A stretch of DNA of 64,000 nucleotides, taken from NCBI GenBank assembly GCA_963736975.1, contig CAVTQY010000001.1, positions 1,860,001 through 1,924,000 of the forward strand, in the 5' to 3' direction. Shown in pieces: positions 33,170-43,173 of the stretch. The DNA is from CAVTQY01 sp963736975 (GTDB lineage Bacteria > Pseudomonadota > Alphaproteobacteria > Acetobacterales > Acetobacteraceae). The translations under genes were made by a program, and so were the position numbers. The first letter of the stretch is position 1; the number at the start of each line of letters is the position of its first letter. Below the pieces are notes generated by a model, which was not told the origin of the DNA, did no database searches, and saw only the letters and a program-made list of their open reading frames with translations.

Positions 33170-33788
33170 TGACGCCGAGCTGATCGTCGCGCGGCCGCGC
33201 ACCGTCCGTGCCCGGCACGCCGCCAGTCTTGTGGTGCTGCGGATGGGTGCTGAGCCGGAGATGCTCATGGGCATGCGTGGGGCGAAGCATCGTTTCATGC
33301 CGAACCGGCTGGTGTTTCCGGGGGGCGCGGTGGATGCCGCCGACCACCGCGCCCGCTTCGCTACGCCGCTCGCGCCGCACACGCGCGCACGGCTGGAAAA
33401 GGCGGCAAATCCACGCCTCGTGCATGGGCTGGCGATCGCCGCGACACGCGAGCTGGAGGAGGAAACCGGGCTGACGCTCGGCCATCCGCCGGCCCTGGAT
33501 GGACTCGAGTATCTCTGCCGGCTGATTACGCCGCCGCCGGGCCCGATCCGCTTCAACGCGCGGTTCTTCCTGGTCGATGCCGCACGCGTCAGCGGCACGC
33601 TGGCCGGCTCCGGCGAGCTGGAAGAGTTGCGCTTCTATCCGATCGGTGAAGCGCTCGCGTTGGATCTCGCGCTGCCGACGCGCATGGTGATCGAGCGGGT
33701 GCAGGGCTGGCTGGCGATGACGCACGGCCAGCGACTGGCCGATACACGGGTGCCGGTGTTCCGCCGGCGTTCGTGGCGGTGGGAGTAG
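33162..33788 (+). CDS. Nudix hydrolase with an interrupted Nudix box
   Basis: Protein of about 208 residues. The start is most likely TTG 33162, overlapping the nitroreductase stop; no ATG fits before the domain. The beta strand and Gly part of the Nudix box (RLVFPGGAVDAAD) is separated by about 35 residues from the metal-binding part, ATRELEEETGL. This split box is known from the NUDT19-like group, some of which cleave CoA derivatives. It may therefore hydrolyse a CoA or other diphosphate compound rather than an oxidised nucleotide. It is the last gene before a strong terminator hairpin. Confidence 0.85.
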   Translation: MPDDAELIVARPRTVRARHAASLVVLRMGAEPEMLMGMRGAKHRFMPNRLVFPGGAVDAADHRARFATPLAPHTRARLEKAANPRLVHGLAIAATRELEEETGLTLGHPPALDGLEYLCRLITPPPGPIRFNARFFLVDAARVSGTLAGSGELEELRFYPIGEALALDLALPTRMVIERVQGWLAMTHGQRLADTRVPVFRRRSWRWE

Positions 33789-33791
33789 GAG

Positions 33792-33822
33792 CGCTGGGCC
33801 GGCGCGTTACCCCGGCCCAGCG
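33792..33822 (+). terminator. Strong hairpin terminator after the Nudix gene
   Basis: An 11-bp perfect stem, CGCTGGGCCGG / CCGGCCCAGCG, with a nine-base loop begins three bases after the Nudix stop and is followed by TTAT. It stands between converging genes and may work in both directions with the adjacent repeat. Confidence 0.7.
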
Positions 33823-33824
33823 TT

Positions 33825-33882
33825 ATCATACCAGCGGCCCGGCTCGGCCGGAGCGGTCAACAGAAAGGGCCGCTGGCATCAG
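33825..33882. repeat. Dispersed hairpin repeat, copy 1 (ATACCAGC terminus)
   Basis: Arms CCAGCGGCCC (33831-33840) and GGGCCGCTGG (33867-33876) enclose an interior that begins GGCTCGG. The 46-bp core matches 40289-40334 with only two differences. The outer flank ATACCAGC matches the termini of the 154-bp element at 23.1 kb. The right arm reaches the stop codon of the minus-strand binding-protein gene, so it may also serve as its terminator. Confidence 0.65.
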
Positions 33883-35229
33883 ACATATGGGCCGAGCTTG
33901 CAGCCGAATGCATCCGGGGCTTGCATCAGAGGTTCGCCAGGAGCGATCTCGACCGTCTCCCAATAGTCGTCCGGGCTTTTCATCTCGGACGGCTTTTTGC
34001 CGCGCTGGATGATCACCGGCCGAACGAGCTGGTGATCTTCCGGTCGGAACCAGACCTCGCCCACGAGCGAATTGAAATGCTCGCCCTTCTCATAGGTTTT
34101 GATGACATCCGGGGGATAGAACGTGCCAGCTTCGGAGACCATGCGAGCCCAGCAGGCAATCTGCATGTATGCGGTCTCGGCGCTCCAGTCCGGCGTATAG
34201 TTGTATTTCTTCTGGAACTCATCGAGGAACATCTTCGATAACGGATATTTATCCTCGAGCGTCCACCACCAGTCAGTGGCGGTGAACACGCCCTGCGTCA
34301 GCTCCGCACCGACTTCTTTCGCTAGGAACGGAACTGAATACGCGATCACCAGTGCCATTTTTTTCAGGATGCCGAACTGGTTGGCCTGTTTGACCGAGGC
34401 CACCGCGTCGTTGCCCCAGTTGATGTTCACCACCACATCGGCGCCGCTGTTGGCTATATTCAGCAGGTAGGAACTGAAGTCGGATGTACCGAGCGGGGAG
34501 ACCTGATTGGTCACGGTGGTCCAGCCTCCCTTCTTGAGATACTCCTCCATCGAGGACTGCACCGTGTGCCCATAGGTATAATCCGGCGTCATGTAGGCGA
34601 CCTTCTTATTCTGCCCGAGATTCTTGATCAGCACCGGGCTGAGCGCGGCAGAGGAGGTCTGGCCATAGAAACAAGTGCGGAAGGAGTAGCGGACGCAATC
34701 TTTCCCTGTAGTGTCGTTGGAACCGCTCACGCCGGGCAGATAGATCACCTTCTCGCGCTGGGCGAACTTGTTGCTGGCGACCGCCACGGCGCTCGAGCAA
34801 CAACCGGTGACCATGATGGCTTTGTTATCGGAAATGAAGCGCGACAGATTCTGCACCGCGACGTTCGGCTTCGAATTCGGAATCGGCGGTGCCGTAGATC
34901 ACTTTTTTCCCAAGCAGGCCCTTGGTGACCTTGGGGGCCATCTTTTTTATCAGGTCATTGCCGTCGTTCAGGTGCGCGATCGCCAACTCATAGCCTTTGA
35001 GCTCATCCTGTCCTGGGACCGAGTAAGGGCCGGTTAGCGGCGGGTCGAGGCCAATGAAAGCGGTGTCGCCGGAGACGCCCGCCGGCCAGGTCCCTACCGG
35101 CGCTTGGTTGTCCGCCCGCGCAGTTCGCGGAAGAGCGCTGGTCGCCACTCCACCCAATAATCCGGCTCCGCCCAATGTAAGCGTCTGACGACGCGTCAGC
35201 GACGCCCGATGAAATGATTCGCTCGACAT
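33879..35229 (-). CDS. ABC transporter substrate-binding protein, Tat-like signal (one frameshift)
   Basis: Periplasmic binding protein of about 449 residues when corrected, in the branched-chain amino-acid/amide (LivJ/UrtA-like) family. The signal peptide carries twin arginines (LTRRQTLTLGGAGLLGG). Mature signatures are LTGPYSVPGQDELKGYELA, GVSGSNDTTGKDC and MTPDYTYGHT. The frame breaks at 34870-34876: the coding strand has TTCGAAG where the paralogue implies TTCAAG (DSE-x-KPNVAVQ), so one extra base is present. It is transcribed divergently from a second, related binding-protein gene. It probably delivers an amide or amino acid to the LivH-LivMG-LivF transporter; the ligand is unknown. Confidence 0.85.
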
Positions 35230-35461
35230 GACGTTTGCTTCCCCTTCTGTCCGGACACAGGCTTCATCGCCCGCCTCTGCTGACCGCCTAGTCTGGCAAG
35301 GTTTCGTGACGTTGCAAGACCAAGCGCCCAACCGCGGTACCGCCTTGAGCGGGTGCTGGTTCTGCTTTATCCGGAACGATGAAGCCGCCGACAAGCGGCA
35401 TCGGGCCAGGGTAGCGGGTGTTGCTGCAACGCAGCATCGCGCCGCCTGACAGGAGGCGATC

Positions 35462-36807
35462 ATGCAGCATTCGATCCGCACGCAGCCGATGCCTCGGCGC
35501 AGCGTGCTTGAGCTTGGCGGCGGTCTGGTGGCCGCCTTGGCGCTGCCTTCAATCAGCGCGACGGGCGCCGAGAACCATCCGCCGCTCGGCACATGGCCGG
35601 CGGGCGTGCAGGGCAATTCGGTGATGATCGGCATCACCACCCCGTTGACCGGTCCCTACTCGGCAGACGGCAAGGACGCCCAGCTCGGCTATGAATTGGC
35701 GATCGCCGAAATCAATGCCGGCAACCCTACCGCGCGGAAATGGGGCCTTAAGGGCAAGGGCGTGCTGGGCAAGCAGATTCGCTATCAGGTCTCCGACTCG
35801 GAGACTAAACCGAACGTCGCGGTGCAGGCGCAGACGCAATTCATCCAGCGCGACAAGGCGATCATGATCACCGGCTCGTGAGCAGTGCCACCGCCATCGC
35901 GGTGGAGGAGCTGGCGCAGCGCGAGAAGGTGCTGAACATGGTCGGGTCGAGCGGCTCTAATGATACCACTGGCAAGAACTGCCAGCGCTACGGGTTTCGC
36001 TCGCAGCCCTCGGCTTACATGGCATGCAAAGCGCTGGCGCCCGTGCTGACCAAGGCGATGGGACACGGCAAGAAGGCCGCCTATCTGGTGCCTGACTACA
36101 CCTATGGTCATTCGGTCTATGACAGTTTCACCGGATTCGTCAGCCAAGGACGGCTGGACGGTGGCGTCACAGCAGGTTGTCCCCCTCGGAACCACCGATT
36201 TCAGCTCGGCTCTGCTGAACATCGCCAACAGCGGCGCCGATGTGTTCGTCAATGTCGCCTTCGGCGCCGATGCGGTCGCCTCCACCAAACAGGCGCAGCA
36301 ATTCGGCGTCCTGCGCAAGATGAAAATGGTGGTCCCGAACATCTCGTCATTCCAGGCCAAGGAACTCGGCGCTGCCCTGATGCAGGGCGTCTATGGCACC
36401 TTCGACTGGTGGTGGACGCTGGAAGACAGATACCCGCTCTCCAAGGACTTCGTGCAGGCATTCCTGACCCAGAACAAATACCACCCACGCTGGGGCGCTC
36501 ATATCGGCTATATGCAGACCTACATCTGGGCCCTCGCGCTGGAACGTGCCGGAACAGCTTCTATCCGGTGGACGTGATCACGACGTTGGAGGCGTCTAAG
36601 TCGCAGCCATTCGACAGCACCTTGGGTAAGGTCTGGTATCGGGCCGAGGATCATCAGCTCGTTCGCCCGGTCCCGGTGGTCGTCGGCAAGGCGCCCTCGG
36701 CCATGAAGAACCCGGACGATTTCTACGACGTGGTGGAGGTCGTGCCCGGCGAGCAGGTGATGTCTCCGCCCGACATGTTCGGCTGCCACCTCGGCGCGTA
36801 CACCTGA
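35462..36807 (+). pseudogene. Second ABC substrate-binding protein, three indels
   Basis: Paralogue of the divergent binding protein: signal peptide with RRSVLELGGGLVAALALP, then LTGPYSADGKDAQLGYELA, SSGSNDTTGKNC and LVPDYTYGHS, ending FGCHLGAYT. Corrected length is about 448 residues. As given it is broken three times: one base missing near 35876 (GGCTCGTGAGC for GGC TGC GTG AGC), one extra C at 36144-36145 (AGCCAAGGAC), and one base missing near 36556 (GGAACAGCTTC). Every break is a single base and no nonsense substitution is seen. AGGAGGCGATC precedes the ATG. It lies 24 bases upstream of livH and would be its direct partner. Confidence 0.85.
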
Positions 36808-36831
36808 GCTGCCGGAGCCGGAAAACCTATC

Positions 36832-37708
36832 GTGCCGAGCGCGCCGCTTCTTCTGTCGCAGGCTTTCAACGGCTTGGCGTTGGGCACCCTGCTGGCGCTC
36901 GTCAGCAGCGGCCTGACCATCATCCTGGGCACGCTCGGCGTTCTGAACTTCGCGCACGGCGCGCTGTTCATGCTGGGCGCCTATGCCATCTTCGTCATTG
37001 CCGGCGCGACCGGGTCCTTTGTTGCCGGACTGTCCGCGGGCGCGCTGTTCATGCTGGTGGTGGGCGTGCTGCTGGAGCGGATCCTGATCCGCTGGTTCTA
37101 CAACCGTCCGCCTGAAGACCAGATCCTGGTCACCTTCGGCGCCGCCATCGTCATCATCGAGGCGGTGCGAGCGGCTTTCGGCGGCGAAAGCAAACATGTT
37201 GCCACGCCGGCCTGGGGCGAGGGCGTCGCCCAGCTCGGCTTCCTGATCTATCCCACTGTACCGGCTGCAGCTGATCGGCATCATCGCGTGCCTGCTGTTC
37301 GCGCTCTATCTGGTGCTGTACCGGACTTCGGTCGGCCTCGTCGTGCGGGCCGGGATCGAGGATGCCCGCATGGTCGGCATCCTCGGCATCAATGTCCGCC
37401 GCGCCTTCCTGTTGGTCTTCGCGCTCGGCGTGGTGGCGGCCGGCATCTCCGGGATGCTGTATGCGCCGATCGTGTCGGTCGATCCCGACATGGGCGCCAC
37501 CTTCCTGGTGGAATCCTTCGTCGTCATCGTGATCGGCGGTCTCGGCTCCTATCCCGGCGCCGTCGTCGGCGGCATCATCGCCGGCGAGATCGTCAGCATC
37601 ACCAGCGCGTTCAATTCCGCCTATTCCGACGTCATGCTCTACGCGGTGATGGCGCTGCTGCTGGTGCTGCGCCCGCAAGGCCTGTTCGGCTCCGAGGGGC
37701 GGGTGTGA
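36832..37708 (+). CDS. livH: Branched-chain amino-acid type ABC permease LivH (one frameshift)
   Basis: Inner-membrane permease of about 291 residues when corrected, LivH family. SQAFNGLALGTLLALVSSG and GLTIILGTLGVLNFAHGALF are the classic N-terminal segments; RAGIEDARMVGILGINV is the cytoplasmic EAA-like loop contacting the ATPase; VIGGLGSYPGAVVGG and VLRPQGLFGSEG close it. One base is inserted at 37255: CTGATCTATCCCACTGTACC gives the expected LIYPLYRLQ only without the A. The start is GTG 36832. Its stop overlaps the next GTG (GTGA), so livMG is translationally coupled. Confidence 0.85.
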
Positions 37709-39518
37709 GCCACGTCGGACGCAAGCTGCTGCCCGAGCTGGTGCTCGCCGCGGTGCTGATCGCCGCACCTTTCGTGCTGCCGCATATCGGCGGGTCGTTC
37801 GACATGCTGCAGCGGATTCTCGATTGGGGACTGCTCGGGCCTGGGCTTCGACCTGCTGTTCGGCGCCACGGGACTGCTGTCCTTCGGACAGGCGGCGTTC
37901 TACGGCACCGGCGGTTTCGTCGCCGCCTATCTGCTGGTAAACAATATCGTCGGCAGTGTCTGGCTGGCGTTGCTGATCGGCACGCTGGTCGGGCGGGGTG
38001 TTCGGGCTGGTCGTCGGCTGGCTGGCGGTGCGCCGCATCGGCATCTACTTCGCCATGATCACCCTGGCGTTCGGCCAGATGGCATATTTCCTCGAGAATT
38101 CGCCGCTCTCCGCCTACACGGGCGGGGAGAACGGGTTGCCCGGCGTGCCGGTGCCGAACCTCGGCACGCTGCACATCCAGCCGGGCATTTCGATGTACTG
38201 GCTGCTCGCGGCGTTCTTCTTCGTGGGGTTCATCCTCGCCCGCCGCATCCTGCATTCGCCGTTCGGCATGATCCTGCGCGCCATCAAGGACAATGCGGCG
38301 CGCGCCGCCTCGTCGGCCATTCAGTGCCGGCGTACAAGCTCGCCGTATTCGTGATCGCTGCGCTGTATGCGGGTCTCGCCGGCGGGCTGCTCGGCGTGCT
38401 GCAAGGCTACATGCCGCCCGACGCATTCTCCCTCGATACATCCGGCCAGCTCGTGGTGCAGACGGTGATCGGCGGCGTCGGCACGCTGATCGGCCCGACT
38501 ATCGGGGCCACGATCTGGCTTTACCTGCACGACAACCTGCAACTCATTCCGGGCATCGGTGCGCTTTGGAAGCTCATTCTGGGGCTGATCTTCGTCGTGC
38601 TGGTCGTGGCACTGAAACGCGGCATCGCCGGCGAAATCGCCTATCTGTTCAGGCGCCGCCGGGAGACGGCAGCCGAAAGCGGCGTGCCGGAGGAAGGCGG
38701 CGCGGCCGACACGGTGCCGGCGCCCGCATTGGCCCTGCCGATGGTCGCCCCGCTGGTGCTGGCCCGTCCGGACGCGCCGGCGCTGCTGGCGGTCGAGGTG
38801 TCCAAGCACTATGGCGGGCTGCATGCCGTGGATGGCGTCTCCTTCGGCGTGCGTAAGGGCTCGATCCACGCGGTGATCGGCCCGAACGGCGCCGGTAAAT
38901 CGACTCTGTTCAAGATGCTGAAGGACGAAATCTCGCCGACCTATGGCGAGGTGATGTTGTTCGGCCGGCAAATCACCAGGCTCGGCCCGACGCGCACGGC
39001 GCAGCTCGGCATCGGCAAAAGCAACCAGCTCAACCAGCTCTTTCTCGCCCTGACCGTGCGGCAGAACCTGCGCACCGCGGCGCTCGCGCGCCGGCGCGGC
39101 ACCTTTAAAACCGATCTGCTGCGCGCCGCCGACTCCATCCCTATCGTGGAGCGGCAGGTCGAAGCGGTGATGGAGACCGTCGGCCTCACGCACCGGGCCG
39201 AGGTACCGGTGCACGTGCTGCCCTATGGCGAAAAGCGGCGGGTGGAGATCGGCATTGCGCTGGCAACCGGTCCGAACGTGTTGCTGCTCGATGAGCCGCT
39301 GGCAGGAATGAGCCCGGGGGAGCGCACGGCGACGCGCGCACTCATCCGCGAGCTGGCCCGTTCGCGCACGCTGCTGATCGTCGAACACGACATGGACGCT
39401 ATTTTCGAATTGGCGGAGCGGATCACCGTGCTGTACGAGGGCCGGTTGCTGGCCGAGGGCACGCCGGAACAGATTCAGCGCGACCAGTCGGTGCAGGACG
39501 CCTATCTCGGGGGGATGC

Positions 39519-39538
<20 letters not shown>
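37705..39538 (+). CDS. LivM-LivG fusion: ABC permease joined to ATPase (three indels in the permease part)
   Basis: One polypeptide of about 610 residues after correction. The N-terminal LivM-like permease (WLAVRRIGIYFAMITLAFGQ, FILARRILHSPFGMILRAI, QTVIGGVGTLIGP) is joined by a linker of roughly 50 residues (RRRRETAAESGVPEEGG) to a LivG-like ATPase with Walker A GPNGAGKST, the signature region HVLPYGEKRRVEIG and Walker B VLLLDEPLAGM. The ATPase and last permease helices are in one open frame from about 38313. Upstream, extra G bases at 37836-37839 (CTCGGGCCTG) and 37991-37993 (GTCGGGCGGG) and one missing base near 38312 break the frame. Such permease-ATPase fusions are known for this family. 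It probably pairs with LivH and LivF. Confidence 0.85.
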
Positions 39539-40223
<685 letters not shown>

Positions 40224-40281
40224 CTGGCGCTCGGCTGGTATGGCGCAGGGTTGGTGGGGCGGCCGCGCGCGAAACCAAGGC

Positions 40282-40340
40282 TCTGATGCCAGCGGCCCGG
40301 CTCGGTCGGAGCGGTCAACGGAAAGGGCCGCTGGTATCAG
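40282..40340. repeat. Dispersed hairpin repeat, copy 2 (ATACCAGC terminus)
   Basis: Arms CCAGCGGCCC (40289-40298) and GGGCCGCTGG (40325-40334); the 46-bp core differs from copy 1 at two positions. The right flank GCTGGTATCAG is the complement of TGATACCAGC. Another GCTGGTAT lies about 50 bases upstream (near 40234). It is located between livF and the receiver gene. Confidence 0.65.
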
Positions 40341-40472
40341 GAACTCGGTCCGATCACCGACTTGGCACCACGCGGCAAGTGCCGAATCTGCTATATGGGT
40401 AGAAACTTTTCGCCCGTGCGGATCGCCAGCATGTTGCCGCGGTGCCGCCCCGGCAGGAGCAAATGACACACC

Positions 40473-40880
40473 ATGGCCCGAAAGGCTCGCATTCTCGTCG
40501 TCGATGATCAAACAGTCATTGCCGACCTCATCGCCGAAGCCCTGAGCGACACTTATGAGGCCGTCTGCGCTCCCACCGTGGAGGAGGCGCTGGATCAACT
40601 GCTGAGTCGCGATATCGATCTCGTCCTGCTCGACTGCGTATTGCCGGGCGGGACGATGTGGCAAGTCATGCTGGAGGCGGACCGCCTTAGTATCCCCGTG
40701 GTGCTGATGACCGGCGATGCCGGCCAGATGCGTGAGATCGCCGGCGGGCCACGTCCTTATATCCTGAAACCGTTCTCGATCGTTCAGTTGCTCGATGTGA
40801 TCGACCGCGAAACTGGATTGGGCATGGCAACCCAGCCCCGACCGTCTTCCGGCCCGCCGGAGGGCACTCGACCAGCCTGA
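40473..40880 (+). CDS. Single-domain response regulator (receiver)
   Basis: A 135-residue CheY-like receiver without an output domain. The acidic pocket is in ILVVDDQTVIADLIAEAL, the phospho-acceptor is D54 in LVLLDCVLPGG, then VVLMTGDAGQ and the conserved lysine in YILKPFS. A Pro/Ser-rich tail of about 20 residues follows. CAGGAGCAAATGACACACC precedes the ATG. No kinase is adjacent; it could act with the che cluster 13 kb away or another kinase. The 249-bp gap before it contains the hairpin repeat. Confidence 0.92.
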   Translation: MARKARILVVDDQTVIADLIAEALSDTYEAVCAPTVEEALDQLLSRDIDLVLLDCVLPGGTMWQVMLEADRLSIPVVLMTGDAGQMREIAGGPRPYILKPFSIVQLLDVIDRETGLGMATQPRPSSGPPEGTRPA

Positions 40881-40887
40881 CCCCGGC

Positions 40888-41286
40888 TCAAACCTCGCGC
40901 CGAGCGGTGAAGTGCAAGCCGCAGGCGCCGTTGGTGACGTCGCCGCTCAGGGTCCGGCCGTCGAGCCGGCCGGTCAGCGTCAGATCGGGGCCGAGCCCGC
41001 GCACGCTGCCGTCAGGATCCACTGCCGCATCGACGCTTATGCCGTAACTCCAGCGGAATTCGAAGCGCTGGGCCTGCACCACCAGCGTGACCAGGCCGGG
41101 ATGCGGGCAGTCGCGCCTGTCGGCCTGAAACCGCGTGCTGGTGCCGTTATAGACACCGTCGGCCACGGCATCCGCCGATGGCGCCACCGCCTGCGCAACC
41201 GGTGTCGCGGGCGCGGGCGGCCGCGCGGCACAAGCCGAAAGGAGGATACAAGCCATCGGGATCGAGCAGGTCCGAGCGATCGACAT
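40888..41286 (-). CDS. Putative lipoprotein, unknown function
   Basis: Small exported protein of about 132 residues. MSIARTCSIPMACILLSACAARPP has a lipobox-like LSAC, so cleavage and lipidation at that Cys are likely. The mature part has a Pro/Ala-rich linker, then a beta-rich domain (GVYNGTSTRFQADRRDCPH, GLGPDLTLTGRLDGRTLSG, NGACGLHFTARREV) with conserved-looking cysteines. It resembles small periplasmic beta proteins but I recognise no family. ATG 41286 is preferred over ATG 41319 because it places the signal peptide at the usual length. It is the last gene of the minus-strand group. Confidence 0.65.
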   Translation of the reverse strand: MSIARTCSIPMACILLSACAARPPAPATPVAQAVAPSADAVADGVYNGTSTRFQADRRDCPHPGLVTLVVQAQRFEFRWSYGISVDAAVDPDGSVRGLGPDLTLTGRLDGRTLSGDVTNGACGLHFTARREV

Positions 41287-41353
41287 GAGCGAAGCCACAC
41301 AAGGTGAAAGAAGCAGCATTGATGCATCCGGGGTGGCGATTCGCCAACCAGTC

Positions 41354-41599
41354 CTAAGCTGCTCGGCAACCCTCCGCTTTCAGCACCCGTTTCGTTGAGG
41401 CCGGAAATCGCACCAGACGGTCGGCGGGCCGAATCGGCCGGCGGACCAATTCGCCGCCGCAATTCGGACAGCGGCCAAACAGCACGCCATTGGCGCACTC
41501 GGCGCAGAACGTGCACTCGAAGCTGCAGATGCGTGCCTCAACGCTCTGGGGCGGCAGGTCTCGGTCGCAACATTCGCAGTTGGGCCGGAGTTCCAGCAT
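41354..41599 (-). CDS. DUF1272 zinc-ribbon-like small protein
   Basis: An 81-residue cysteine-rich protein matching DUF1272: MLELRPNCECCDRDLPPQS, EARICSFECTFCAECA and GRCPNCGGELVRRPIRP. Eight or more cysteines in CxxC pairs indicate one or two zinc sites. ATG 41599 has GGGAGCGACGAG upstream, which decides it over a longer frame. Family function is unknown; members are small cytosolic proteins in many proteobacteria. Confidence 0.88.
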   Translation of the reverse strand: MLELRPNCECCDRDLPPQSVEARICSFECTFCAECANGVLFGRCPNCGGELVRRPIRPADRLVRFPASTKRVLKAEGCRAA

Positions 41600-41682
41600 C
41601 TCGTCGCTCCCTATCCGACGTTTCCCGTCTCCACCCGCGCTTGCAGGGGTGGGGGGGCTCGCGGCCAAATGCGATCCCCCTG

Positions 41683-43173
41683 CTATGAGAGATAGCGCGC
41701 CGTCAGGTGTGCCTTGAAATCACCCGGGTCGAGCGGCTTCCCCGTGGCAGCCAGCAGCAAACCGTCGAAGTCCAGCAGACTGCCCTGAGCATGCACGTTC
41801 TGCCGGAGCCAGGCGACCAGCGGCGCAAGATCGCCGCGCCCGAGTGCCTCGTCGAGCCCCTCCACCGTTCGGCGTGCCGCGGCCATGAGCTGCGCCGCCG
41901 CCATGGCGCCGAGCGTGTAGCTCGGGAAGTAGCCCAAGGCGCCGTCATACCAATGGATATCCTGCAGGCAGCCCCGTGCATCGTCGGGTGGGGTGATGCC
42001 GAGCAGGGCGTGAAACCCTTCGTTCCAGGCTGCCGGCAGGTCGGCCACGTCCAACTCGCCTGAAACCAGCACCTGCTCAAGCCTGAACCGCAAGATGACA
42101 TGCGCCGGATAGGTCATCTCATCGGCATCCACCCGGACGAAGCCGCGGCCCACGCGCCGCCAGAGGCCTGCCAGGTTCTCCGCTCGATAGGGTGCCGGAT
42201 CGCCTCCGAAGGCCGCGAGCAGTTGCGGGCCGAGCCAACCCAAAAATGCATCCGACCGACAAGCCTGCATTTCGATGATCAGCGACTGGCTCTCATGGGC
42301 CGCCATGCCGGCTGCCTCGCCCACCGGCTGGCGGGCGTAGGCTTCGGGCAGCCCGCGCTCATACAGCGCATGCCCGGTCTCGTGGACGACGGCCAGCACG
42401 GCCTGGGTGAAGTCGGCCTCGTCATAGCGTGTAGTGATCCGCACGTCGGTCGGAGTGCCGCCGGAGAAAGGATGTTCCGACCAATCGAGCCGGGCATTGG
42501 TGTAATCGAGCCCGATATGCTCGGACAGCCGCCGGCACAGCGTTTCCTGTATCGCCACGGGGAACGGTCCGATCGGCGACGTTGGCGCGGGCCGGCGTGC
42601 TTGGCGTTCCTCGGCCTCGGGCAAAGCACGGGCCAGGAAATTCTCGTACTCGGTGAAAACGGGCGTGACCTGGTCCGCGCGCAACCCGCGCTGAAACCCG
42701 TCCATCAGCGCATCGTACGGTGACAGGCCAAGCGCCGCTGCAAGCGCCGAAGCCGCCTCTCGCACGAGGCTTACCACCTTCTCCAGATGCGGCCGCACCA
42801 TCGCAAAATCGGCGCTCCGCCGCGCCTGCCGCCAGACTTTCTCGCAGGCCGAGTTGGCCCGCGCTTGCGCTTCGACCAGTGCCGCCGGCAAAGCGGCAGC
42901 GCGCGAATGGGCGTGCCGCATCAGCTTCAGATTGGCCGCGCGCCACTCATCGGCTTCCGGTGCGGCTTCCGCTTCCGCCAGGTCGTCCGCGACATCCGGG
43001 GCCACAAGCAGAGAATGCGCGAGGCCGGCCAGCACCGCGAGCTGGTCGCCGCGCGCCGCAGCGCCACCCGGCGGCATCATCGCCGCCGCGTCCCACCCCA
43101 ATACAGAGCCGGCCTCGCTGATGGTCGCCATACGAGCAAAGCGAGCGGTCAAACGGTCATAGGGAGTCGTCAT
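41683..43173 (-). CDS. M32-family metallocarboxypeptidase
   Basis: Zinc carboxypeptidase of 496 residues, Taq/Pfu carboxypeptidase family M32, normal length. The zinc site HETGH is at residues 264-268 (AVVHETGHALYERG), and the family segments ESQSLIIEMQACRSDAF, TYPAHVILRFRLEQ and HWYDGALGYFPSYTLGAM follow. It removes C-terminal residues from peptides in the cytosol. ATG 43173 is used; it overlaps the end of SURF1 by 17 bases. It is probably co-transcribed with the oxidase genes, though not functionally tied to them. Confidence 0.95.
   Translation of the reverse strand: MTTPYDRLTARFARMATISEAGSVLGWDAAAMMPPGGAAARGDQLAVLAGLAHSLLVAPDVADDLAEAEAAPEADEWRAANLKLMRHAHSRAAALPAALVEAQARANSACEKVWRQARRSADFAMVRPHLEKVVSLVREAASALAAALGLSPYDALMDGFQRGLRADQVTPVFTEYENFLARALPEAEERQARRPAPTSPIGPFPVAIQETLCRRLSEHIGLDYTNARLDWSEHPFSGGTPTDVRITTRYDEADFTQAVLAVVHETGHALYERGLPEAYARQPVGEAAGMAAHESQSLIIEMQACRSDAFLGWLGPQLLAAFGGDPAPYRAENLAGLWRRVGRGFVRVDADEMTYPAHVILRFRLEQVLVSGELDVADLPAAWNEGFHALLGITPPDDARGCLQDIHWYDGALGYFPSYTLGAMAAAQLMAAARRTVEGLDEALGRGDLAPLVAWLRQNVHAQGSLLDFDGLLLAATGKPLDPGDFKAHLTARYLS

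Noticed and set aside
34870..34875. TTCGAA at frameshifts as a specific recombination or cleavage signal
   Set aside because: The same hexamer occurs inside intact genes (for example near 16764, 17868 and 18505), so the hexamer itself does not cause the breaks.
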